Origin: UBA966 sp046350355 | Lineage (GTDB): Bacteria; Planctomycetota; Phycisphaerae; Phycisphaerales; SM1A02 | NCBI GenBank assembly: GCA_046350355.1 | Contig: JAXMAN010000002.1 | Location: 186,001 to 250,000, forward strand | Reading direction: 5' to 3' | DNA: 64,000 nucleotides | Shown here: positions 28,601 to 34,852 of the stretch, one piece after another | Numbering within the stretch: the stretch's first letter is position 1 | Layout: the number at the start of each line of letters is the position of its first letter | Translations under genes and position numbers: made by a program | Notes under the pieces: model-generated | The model's input: only the letters and a program-made list of their open reading frames with translations | The model's database searches: none | Told to the model about the DNA's origin: nothing

Positions 28601-29572
28601 GGCGCCTTCGACAGCCTGCACGGCGTCGATTCGCGCGCGGCGCTGGTGGCGACGATCGAGGACGCGGTGAAGACGGGCCACTCGCGCAGCGAGGACCGGC
28701 GCGTGGGGCAGATGACCTTCTTCGGCGACTTCGAGAGCGTCGCGCCCAAGCCGGGCGCGGGAGCGGGCGCGGGCGCGGCCGCGCAGCGCGGGACGCTGCG
28801 GCGCACCGAGCCCTGGGCGCGAATGCAGGCGCTGGCCTTCGAGAAGGAGGCGCTGGGCTTCCATGTCAGCGGGCATCCGCTGGACCAGTACCGCGGCGAG
28901 CTCGCGACCTTCTGCACCGGCGACACCGCCGCGGTCGCGGCGCTGCCGCAGGACACGACGGCGGTCGTCGGCGGCATCGTGCAGCGCGTGCGCCACGTGG
29001 TGACCAAGAACGGCCGCAGCGCGGGGCAGCGCATGGCGATGTTCACGCTCGCGGACACCGCCGGCGCGATGGACGGCGTGCTCTTCGCGGAGACGTTCGC
29101 GAAGTTCGGCGAGCTGCTGCAGCCCGACGCGATCGTGATCCTCGTCGGGCGCGTCGACCACGCGCGCGGCGCGCCGAACATGGTGGTGGACCGCGTCTTC
29201 GCGATCGACGACGCGGCCGAGCATCTCTCGACGCGCCTGGAGATCACCGTCGACGCCGACGGCGCGCGCACGCCCGTCGAGCCCGCACTGCACATGGCCA
29301 GCGGCCTGCTGCGCCAGGCGGCGGGCAGCGTCGCGAGCCTGCGCGGGCGTCCGGTGGATGTGCACCTGCGCGTGCTGCTGGAGGGCCGCGCGGTGCTGCT
29401 GCACTCGGCGGGCATCCGCGTGGTGCCCGAGCGCGCGCTGCTGGCGAAGCTCGCGGCGACGCTCGCGGGCGTCGGGCGCGTGCGCGTGGTGGGTGGGCAT
29501 GTCCCCCAGCGCGAGCGCCCCAAGTGGCAGCAGCGCTCCGGCGACCGCCGTTTCCAGGAGAGCGAGCTCTGA
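25640..29572 (+). CDS. dnaE: DNA polymerase III alpha subunit
   Basis: 1310 residues, replicative polymerase. The N-terminal PHP domain keeps its metal-binding residues: the HLHLHSEYS block with His27/His29, then TDHGNLFG, GIEAYV and NDAHF. The palm carries the catalytic PDIDIDI motif (Asp475, Asp477, Asp479), preceded by GSGVGTMVGYVLGLS; fingers and thumb motifs (FQFESAGMR, GYGFNKSHSTGYA) follow. The OB-fold region is at about 1110-1200, then a C-terminal domain. An intact PHP metal site is typical of bacteria whose DnaE proofreads itself; that is inference here. A weak GGAAGG lies about 14 nt before the ATG. Confidence 0.97.
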   Translation: MATQPAPGTEATDAASGAGAPGFVHLHLHSEYSLLDGGNRIERLVKRVKELGMDAVAVTDHGNLFGAFEFYGTAREHGIKPILGIEAYVALGDRRERVPTGIADGGFHLVLLAQNLEGWRNLLRLSSDSFLNGFYYKPRMDKSTLAEWNRGLIAINGHLGSSLAYHLEQFARTNQQRHWEAAVEEARWHQQVFGPDDRGEPRFYIELQRHVDEQERINPLLKKLARTLGLPLVCDNDAHFLRRQDHDTHDTLCCISMGKTKDVPDRLKYPEELYVKSPAEMHALFSQDDAEREALANTVRIAQRCEVALPKGESHAPVVRVRHPGRRAAYDPAKDGDLTEWYKAYCRTFELLPFDQTKEPELDAASLRAECDRALRDLSEAGVVWRYGPEGATAEVRARLERELEVLSSKAISAYFLIVWDFVNWARQQGIPATARGSGVGTMVGYVLGLSNACPVRYGLLFERFTDPDRAEYPDIDIDICQDGRASVIGHVRQKYGHVAQIATFGRLKAKAAVKDVARVFGLTPGEGQRIANLVPGELDITLDRALQQNPDFKAAYEAEESVRRVVDTARELEDHARSQGIHAAGVVVATRPLDSIVPLCRSAGGGDEVVTQWDGPTCEKAGLLKMDFLGLRTLSTIELAKKIIRGSLTEEAIHRAVGREPGDGRPHPLDLDRIRFDDQRVLDLFRRADTGGVFQFESAGMRRLLSDMQPDRLEDLIAANALFRPGPMDLIPDYNARKHGRQAVPSVHEVADRYTAETYGIMVYQEQVMQVLHGLGGIPLRAAYTIIKAISKKREDVIGRARGDFVAGAVSRGVAEGKANDLFDLIVKFAGYGFNKSHSTGYAIIAYQTAYLKTYFPNHYMAAVLSYESQAQKVEQWAIYLEECRRTVFPDSTPQKPHVGVEVKPPDVNLSDADFSVVYLEGEPHDAVHGHVRFGLKAIKGSGETAIGAIVQERRTGGRFKDIFDFCERVDLRSVNRATIEALVKGGAFDSLHGVDSRAALVATIEDAVKTGHSRSEDRRVGQMTFFGDFESVAPKPGAGAGAGAAAQRGTLRRTEPWARMQALAFEKEALGFHVSGHPLDQYRGELATFCTGDTAAVAALPQDTTAVVGGIVQRVRHVVTKNGRSAGQRMAMFTLADTAGAMDGVLFAETFAKFGELLQPDAIVILVGRVDHARGAPNMVVDRVFAIDDAAEHLSTRLEITVDADGARTPVEPALHMASGLLRQAAGSVASLRGRPVDVHLRVLLEGRAVLLHSAGIRVVPERALLAKLAATLAGVGRVRVVGGHVPQRERPKWQQRSGDRRFQESEL

Positions 29573-29649
29573 CGGCGGCAGGGCGGCTTCTATCGGACAC
29601 GACCACGGCGGTTCAAGCGGTGGCCCACGCGAGCCGATGAAGTCCGGGC

Positions 29650-30870
29650 ATGTCCCGACCGCATCCGCTCGAGCGCGCGTTGTGGATCGTCGCGCTCGCG
29701 CTGGTGGCGACGGCAGCGGGGGTCTTTCTCTGGAAGCGCGATCCGGCCTTCCGCAACATCGTCGACGGTGCGCTGCAGCGCGTCGCGACCATCGGACACG
29801 CGCAGACCGAGGAGCTCTCCACCGCCGCGCCCGCGAGCGGCCCGGTGCGCCTCTCCACGCGCCGCGCGAGCGGCGGCGAGGACGAGACGCAGACCACGCC
29901 GTGGATGCAGCCGGGCGCGCACGGTCCCGACCTGCGCGCGCTCGAGGGACTGCCCGCGAACATCCTGCCGCGCCGCTGGAGCTGGGAGGACGTGAACACG
30001 GTCCCGATCGTCGGATGGGAGGGGGACACTCGCGTCGTGAAGCCCGGCGCGAAGGGACGCTCGTACGCGGTGCGCGTGAAGATCGATGTCGCGCGCGCGC
30101 TGGCGATGGAGCGCGCCTTCGGCTACCGGCTCGACAAGGCGGTCATCCGCTACCACGACGACGGCGAGCTCGCCGCCAAGCGCGCGTCGCTCGACTCCGT
30201 GCTCTCGCGCCACGGCGTGCGGCGCCAGCGCACCGGCGAGGGCGACGTCCTCGCGCCCGACTACGACTGGATGGTGCAGGCGTGCCTGGACGACGTGCGC
30301 CCGGTCGCGCAGGCCGTGCTCGCGGAGGCGCGCAAGCGCGGCGCGCGCGGCGTGCGCGACGAGTTCGGCGCGCTCGCCAGCTTCGTGCAGCAGATGAAGT
30401 ACGCCGAGTGCCCCGATCCGGGCGACGGCAAGCACCGCTTCGGGCTCTCGACGCCGCTGTGGGCGCTCGCCACCAACACCGGCGACTGCGACACGCGCGC
30501 GGTGCTCCTGCTGGCGCTCGTGCGCAGCGTGGGGCTCTGCGAGGTCTTCCTGGTCCGCGACGGCGAGCACCAGCACATGCTGGCCGCGGCCTCCGTCCCG
30601 ACGCGCGCCGGCGACAAGGTGATCCGCCCCGCGGGCCGCACGCTGGTGCTCGTGGAGACGACGGACGAGTGGCCGCTGGGGCATGTCGCCAGCCGCACCC
30701 GCAACGAGTCGCTGCAGACGCTCTTCCTGGCGGACGCGGTCGCTATCGCCCCGCCAGCGCCGCCGCGGCCAGGATCGTCGCCGCAGCGGACCACTTCCAC
30801 CAGCGCGCCGCGCGCGGGTTCGGCAGCAGGTACGCGGGAATCACCCACGCGAGCGCAGCTGCCGCGGTGA
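29650..30870 (+). CDS. Membrane-anchored transglutaminase-like (papain-fold) protein
   Basis: 406 residues. An N-terminal anchor (about 9-28) is followed by a linker and a globular domain. The catalytic triad of transglutaminase-like cysteine enzymes is visible: Cys280 in the TNTGDCDTRA block, His307 or His309 in GEHQHML, and Asp339 in ETTDEWPLG. In bacteria such domains are usually proteases or peptide-modifying enzymes acting outside the membrane. From about residue 364 the chain is Pro/Ser/Ala-rich, and this part (30743-30870) lies antisense over the 3' end of the opposite gene, so the tail is probably unstructured. No clear Shine-Dalgarno sequence. Confidence 0.75.
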   Translation: MSRPHPLERALWIVALALVATAAGVFLWKRDPAFRNIVDGALQRVATIGHAQTEELSTAAPASGPVRLSTRRASGGEDETQTTPWMQPGAHGPDLRALEGLPANILPRRWSWEDVNTVPIVGWEGDTRVVKPGAKGRSYAVRVKIDVARALAMERAFGYRLDKAVIRYHDDGELAAKRASLDSVLSRHGVRRQRTGEGDVLAPDYDWMVQACLDDVRPVAQAVLAEARKRGARGVRDEFGALASFVQQMKYAECPDPGDGKHRFGLSTPLWALATNTGDCDTRAVLLLALVRSVGLCEVFLVRDGEHQHMLAAASVPTRAGDKVIRPAGRTLVLVETTDEWPLGHVASRTRNESLQTLFLADAVAIAPPAPPRPGSSPQRTTSTSAPRAGSAAGTRESPTRAQLPR

Positions 30871-31900
30871 CGATCCATCGAGCGGTCATCCACGCGGGGG
30901 GACCGGCGCCCAGCAGCGCGTCGTCGTTCGGGCTCGACCAGATCACCCACGGCATGACGCCCAGCAGTCCCACGACGAGCCCCAGCGGGATGCCGCCGCG
31001 ATCCATCGCGTCGGCGAGCGTGAGCGTCGCGCCGGGGGGGAGCGGTTCGCCGGGGGCGCGCAATTCCGGCGCGGCGCGCTGCGTCTGAAGCCAGCGGTCG
31101 AAGCGCGTGCAGGCGGCGAGCGCGGTCAGCGCCGCGGCGATCTGCAGTCCGTAGACGAGCATGGGGAACCACGCGCTCGCCACCACCGACGCCGGCAGCC
31201 GCACCGCGAGTCCCAGGTTGCCCGCGACCACGACGGCGAACGCGAGCGCGACGCCGATGCGCGCGAGCGACCTGGCGCGCGCAAGCGTGGGAAACTCCGG
31301 CAGCAGCGCGAGGGCCAGCAATGCGCCGGAGGCGACCGGCGCAAGCTGCATCGCGGTGCGAAGGAGCGACTGGACGCTGCGCGCGACCTGCGAGGGCGAC
31401 TGCTGCTGCTGCTGCTCGACGCCCGTTCGGCCCAGGAGCTGCTCGCCGAAGACGAAGAGCGCGACCAGCGTGAGCGCGATCGCCACGCCCGTGAGGATGC
31501 GCGCGCGCACGGTGCGGTGCTCCGTGCCCGCGAGCGCGCGGCTCGTGAGGAGCGCGGCGGCCGCGGTCGCCGCCAGCAGCAGCGCGGCGGTGGAGGTGGT
31601 CGAGCGCATCGCGGCGTCCCACTCCAGGCTTCGCGCCGTGGAGAGGCCGCCATCCCCTGCGCCCGCGAGCCAGACGTGCACCGTCGCGAAGCGCAGCAGC
31701 ATGAGCGAGGCGGCCATCCCGAGCGTGAGCTCGATCGCGGCCAGGGCAGCCGCCGTCCTGCGGCGCAGGCGCTCGCGCGTCTGCGCGTCCGCGCCGCACT
31801 CGGGGCAGGTGGTCCACGGCGTCTCGCGCCGCTCGAAGCCGCAGCGGATGCAGTCCCCGGTGGGTGCGTGGGTCGCGGGCGTCGCAGGCATCGCGGTCAT
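30743..31900 (-). CDS. Polytopic membrane protein with N-terminal zinc ribbon
   Basis: 385 residues. Residues 17-36 hold CIRCG and CPECGA, a four-Cys zinc ribbon, followed by about eight hydrophobic segments (for example 51-71, 104-122, 133-153, 188-204, 212-231, 237-262, 306-324 and 339-357). A QQQQQ run lies in the loop near 165. Not recognised beyond this. Last of a minus-strand unit (NYN protein, pdxH, membrane protein, this gene), 12 bases after its neighbour. GAGG precedes the ATG by 15 nt. Confidence 0.65.
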   Translation of the reverse strand: MTAMPATPATHAPTGDCIRCGFERRETPWTTCPECGADAQTRERLRRRTAAALAAIELTLGMAASLMLLRFATVHVWLAGAGDGGLSTARSLEWDAAMRSTTSTAALLLAATAAAALLTSRALAGTEHRTVRARILTGVAIALTLVALFVFGEQLLGRTGVEQQQQQSPSQVARSVQSLLRTAMQLAPVASGALLALALLPEFPTLARARSLARIGVALAFAVVVAGNLGLAVRLPASVVASAWFPMLVYGLQIAAALTALAACTRFDRWLQTQRAAPELRAPGEPLPPGATLTLADAMDRGGIPLGLVVGLLGVMPWVIWSSPNDDALLGAGPPAWMTARWIVTAAAALAWVIPAYLLPNPRAARWWKWSAAATILAAAALAGR

Positions 31901-31912
31901 GCTAGATCGGCC

Positions 31913-32905
31913 TCATTCCTCGAAGGCGCGGCGCGAGAGGTCCGGGTGCGGATGCATCCAGCGGCTCCACAGCGTGGCGAGCTGGCCGTCGACGCCCGGG
32001 TCGCGCGCAAGCCGCAGGTGCAGTACGCCCGCGGGACCGACCAGGCGCACCTCGGCGCGCGCGCCGCCGGTGACGAAGAGGACCGAGTCCTCGACGGTCC
32101 AGCGGCGCGGGCCGTGCTCGACCCAGCCGGGGCCCGCGATCACCTGCGAGAATGCGGTGCGCGTGGCGATCAGGCGCACGACCACGATCGTCAGCGGCAC
32201 CGCGAGCCCGATGACCGCGTAGGGGCTCACCGAGTAGAGCAGGTACGCCGCGATGACCGAGCCGACGACGAGGAAGCGCACCTCCGCGGTCGCCATGCTT
32301 CCGCCGATGCGCTCGGGCTCCAGGCGATGCGCGGTCGTCGGGTAGGCGGTGCAGTACATCGCCATGCGCGGGCCGAGGAAGGCGCGCGCGGCGGAGCGCT
32401 CGCGCACGGTGCGCGCCCACCGCGCGGCGGTCTTGCGGCGCCAGTTGCCGCGCGGCTCGGCGCCCGCCTCCAGGCTGGCGTACTCGAAGGCGAAGGAGGG
32501 ATGCCCGCCACGCATGCGCCGCATCGCGCGGCGGCGAAAGAGCGCGGCATAGCCCCACACCAGCGTCATTCCGGCGCACATCGGCAGGATCACCATGAGG
32601 AAGCCGAGCGCGAAGCGCACCCATTGCTCGACCCCGGGGGGCGCGCCCTGGAAGTACTCCATGTCCCGCAGCGTCATCACGACCCAGATCGTGCCGGTGA
32701 CCGCACCGCCCATGGTGACGATCGTGGCCAGGACGGTGAGCCAGAAGAACGGATCGAGGATGTGCCGCCAGCGCCAGGGCCCCGTGACCACCGCGAGCGG
32801 CAGCGGCGCGGTCAGTGGCGCGGCGGATCCGTCCGCCGCGGCGCCGGGCGCATCGGGCGCGGCATGCGCCGCGGGCGCATCATCGTTGTTCGGCGCGGCG
32901 CTCAC
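31913..32905 (-). CDS. Membrane protein of unknown function
   Basis: 330 residues, GTG start overlapping the pdxH stop (GTGA), so translation is coupled. An Ala/Pro/Asp-rich N-terminus is followed by two hydrophobic segments (about 51-78 and 92-122), a basic cytoplasmic stretch (FRRRAMRRMRGG and beyond), two more segments (about 206-245) and a soluble C-terminal beta domain. No family recognised. Confidence 0.65.
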   Translation of the reverse strand: MSAAPNNDDAPAAHAAPDAPGAAADGSAAPLTAPLPLAVVTGPWRWRHILDPFFWLTVLATIVTMGGAVTGTIWVVMTLRDMEYFQGAPPGVEQWVRFALGFLMVILPMCAGMTLVWGYAALFRRRAMRRMRGGHPSFAFEYASLEAGAEPRGNWRRKTAARWARTVRERSAARAFLGPRMAMYCTAYPTTAHRLEPERIGGSMATAEVRFLVVGSVIAAYLLYSVSPYAVIGLAVPLTIVVVRLIATRTAFSQVIAGPGWVEHGPRRWTVEDSVLFVTGGARAEVRLVGPAGVLHLRLARDPGVDGQLATLWSRWMHPHPDLSRRAFEE

Positions 32906-33540
32906 GGGCTCAGCCGCACGCGGTGGTAGGTGCCGTCGCTCTGGCGCAGGTACGCGATGCGGTCGTGCAGACGATGCTTGTGGCCCTGCCAGAACTCGAC
33001 GCGCTCGAGCGCGATGCGGTAGCCGCCCCAGTGCAGCGGGCGCGGCACGGGCTGGCCGGCGTAGCGACGCTCCATCTCGGCGACGGCGGCCTCGAGCGCG
33101 GCGCGCGTGCCGACGGGGCGGCTCTGCTGGCTGGCGCTCGCGTTGATCTGGTTCTCGCGCGGGCGGCTCTTCCAGTAGGCGTCGCTCTCCTCCTCGGTGG
33201 TGAGCGTCACCGCGCCCTCGACGCGGATCTGCCGGTCGAGGCGGTCCCAGTGGAAGTTCACGCAGGCGCGCGGGTGCGCGCGCAGCGCCTCGCCCTTGCG
33301 GCTTTCGCGGTTGGTGTAGAAGACGAGGCCGTGCTCGTCCATGCCGCGGCAGAGGACGATGCGCACGCTGGGCTTGCCGTCGGGATCGACGGTCGCGACG
33401 GACATCGCGTTGGGGTTCACCATGCCCGCGGCCTCGTGCGCGGCGTCGTACCAGCGGCGCAGCGGATCGAACGGCGCAGCGGGGGGGTGCTCGAAGTCGA
33501 TCGCGCTGGCGGGATGGTCGAGCGTGGGATGCTTCATCAT
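32902..33540 (-). CDS. pdxH: Pyridoxamine 5'-phosphate oxidase
   Basis: Oxidises pyridoxine or pyridoxamine 5'-phosphate to PLP using FMN, the last step of vitamin B6 synthesis and salvage. 212 residues, standard length. Signatures: MSVATVDPDGKPSVRIVLC (FMN phosphate binding), GLVFYTNRESRKG, and the C-terminal family signature WGGYRI...EFWQG..HRLHDR followed by LSP. The first of two adjacent ATGs (33540) is chosen for its distance (10 nt) from GGAG. It lies 7 bases after the NYN gene and overlaps the next gene by four bases. Confidence 0.96.
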   Translation of the reverse strand: MMKHPTLDHPASAIDFEHPPAAPFDPLRRWYDAAHEAAGMVNPNAMSVATVDPDGKPSVRIVLCRGMDEHGLVFYTNRESRKGEALRAHPRACVNFHWDRLDRQIRVEGAVTLTTEEESDAYWKSRPRENQINASASQQSRPVGTRAALEAAVAEMERRYAGQPVPRPLHWGGYRIALERVEFWQGHKHRLHDRIAYLRQSDGTYHRVRLSP

Positions 33541-33547
33541 GGTGGGG

Positions 33548-34030
33548 TCACTCCGCGGGGTCGAGGCCAAAGTAGCGCAGCCAGGCGTCCACCTGCTTGC
33601 TCGTGAGCGGGCCGGGCTCGCGTCGGGCGGTTGCGCGCCGCCCGCGCCGCGGCTGCGAGGCGTCGTGCGCGAGCTGCGCCAGGAAGGCGTCCGCGCGCAG
33701 GATGGCCGCGCCGCGCCGGCGCGCGCTGCGCTGCACGGCGCGGTCGTTGCTGACGACGGTGAGCCGTCGCGGGTGCGAGGATTCGTTGACCATCCGCTCG
33801 ATCGCGGCGTCCGCCGAGACACCGGCACCCGCGTAGTGGACGCGGATGCCCGTCCGGCCGTGCGGGCGCAGCTTCGCGGGCTTCGTGCCGTCGCAGAGAA
33901 CGACCACCTGGTGGCGTCCCCAGCGGCTTTCGGCGATGAGATCGGCCAGGTCCGGCGCCTCGAGCCCCGCGAGATCGGGCGGCAGCACGCCGGTCACGTG
34001 GAGGACGTTGTAGGCATCGACGATGAGCAC
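33548..34030 (-). CDS. NYN-domain (YacP-like) putative ribonuclease
   Basis: 160 residues from a GTG at 34030. The fold begins at once with LIVDAYNVLH, then VVLCDGTKP, SADAAIERMV and VVSNDRAVQRSARRRGA, the spaced acidic residues of the NYN/PIN-like nuclease fold of YacP (Rae1-type) proteins. Rae1 of Bacillus cleaves mRNA in the ribosomal A site; a related role is inference but fits a locus divergent from rpsU-rsfS. AAGG lies 6 nt before the GTG and the next ATG is too far inside. Confidence 0.82.
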   Translation of the reverse strand: MLIVDAYNVLHVTGVLPPDLAGLEAPDLADLIAESRWGRHQVVVLCDGTKPAKLRPHGRTGIRVHYAGAGVSADAAIERMVNESSHPRRLTVVSNDRAVQRSARRRGAAILRADAFLAQLAHDASQPRRGRRATARREPGPLTSKQVDAWLRYFGLDPAE

Positions 34031-34068
34031 GGTTGGCCTTATCGGACATCCTAGGCGCGTCGACCCCG

Positions 34069-34097
34069 TTGAGCTTTCCGCGGGTTTCGGGTCTAAT
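34069..34097 (+). promoter_or_regulatory. Sigma-70-type promoter of rpsU-rsfS
   Basis: TTGAGC (34069-34074) and TCTAAT (34092-34097) are separated by exactly 17 bases, matching TTGACA/TATAAT at 4 and 5 of 6 positions. The predicted transcript start near 34104 gives a leader of about 60 nt. Confidence 0.65.
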
Positions 34098-34099
34098 CC

Positions 34100-34135
34100 C
34101 CTGCTTCCCCCGAAGCAGGCGCATCGGCGCCGATG
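34100..34135 (+). promoter_or_regulatory. Two hairpins in the rpsU leader
   Basis: An 8-bp stem CCTGCTTC/GAAGCAGG with loop CCCC (34100-34119) is followed by a 14-base perfect palindrome CATCGGCGCCGATG (34122-34135). They lie between the -10 box and the rpsU ribosome site. They could stabilise the mRNA or take part in feedback control; the first overlaps the likely start point, so only part may be transcribed. Confidence 0.4.
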
Positions 34136-34163
34136 GGGACCGAACTTCGAAAGGCACTCACGA

Positions 34164-34418
34164 ATGGCGATCAAGGTCAAGGCGCGCGGTGGCGAGACTG
34201 TCGAGCAGATGGTCCGTCGCTTCAAGAAGCTCTGCGAGAAGGAAGGGCTGACGAAGGAAGTCAAGCGCCGCCAGTACTACGAGAAGCCCTCGGAGATCAA
34301 GCGCCGCTCCGTGCGTCGCGGTGGCCCGCGCCCGATGATGGCGCGCGGTGGTGGTGCTTCTGGTGGCGGCCGTTCGGGCGGCCGCTCCGGCGGCGGCAGC
34401 CGCGGCGGCAACTATTGA
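34164..34418 (+). CDS. rpsU: 30S ribosomal protein S21 with glycine-rich tail
   Basis: 84 residues. The core (MAIKVKARGGETVEQMVRRFKKLCEKEGL and on to the basic RRQYYEKPSEIKRRSVRR) is S21, which binds the small subunit near the anti-Shine-Dalgarno end of 16S rRNA. The last 30 residues are a Gly/Ser/Arg tail ending GGSRGGNY, longer than most S21. AAAGG lies 10 nt before the ATG. The stop overlaps the TTG start of rsfS. Confidence 0.95.
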   Translation: MAIKVKARGGETVEQMVRRFKKLCEKEGLTKEVKRRQYYEKPSEIKRRSVRRGGPRPMMARGGGASGGGRSGGRSGGGSRGGNY

Positions 34419-34813
34419 TCCGCACGCGCTCCCAGAGCGATTCCGCGTCGGTCCGGCAGTTCGCCCTTGACCTCGCACGCACCTGCGTCGAGGACAAGTG
34501 CCAGGATGTCCTGCTGCTGGATGTCCGCGGCGTCAGCCAGGTCTGCGACTACATCCTGATCGCCTCGGGCACTTCCGAGCGCCAGATGAAGGCGGTCGCG
34601 CAGCATCTGGAGGATTGCGGCAAGGAGCGGGGGCAGCCCCCGTTCCGCAACGACCGGGACCTGGGCTCGACCTGGCTGGTCGTCGACTTCGTCGACATCG
34701 TGGCGCACCTCTTCGAGCCGGACCAGCGCGCGTACTACGACCTCGAGACGCTGTGGTCGCAGGGCAAGCGGGTCGAGGTTCCCGCGCCGCGGCCGCGCGT
34801 CGGCGGGGCCTGA
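34415..34813 (+). CDS. rsfS: Ribosomal silencing factor RsfS (Iojap family)
   Basis: 132 residues. Binds uL14 and blocks subunit joining when nutrients are scarce. Motifs: DYILIASGTSERQMKAVAQ (35-60 region) and WLVVDFVDIVAHLF followed by RAYYDLETLW, diagnostic of the family. No ATG or GTG exists before the domain, so the start is the TTG at 34415, overlapping the rpsU stop as TTGA; translation is likely coupled to S21. In many bacteria rsfS sits beside nadD instead. Confidence 0.93.
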   Translation: MIRTRSQSDSASVRQFALDLARTCVEDKCQDVLLLDVRGVSQVCDYILIASGTSERQMKAVAQHLEDCGKERGQPPFRNDRDLGSTWLVVDFVDIVAHLFEPDQRAYYDLETLWSQGKRVEVPAPRPRVGGA

Positions 34814-34852
34814 GGCGCGTCGGCGCGTAGGCTCGGGGCGGAGGAACGCCCC

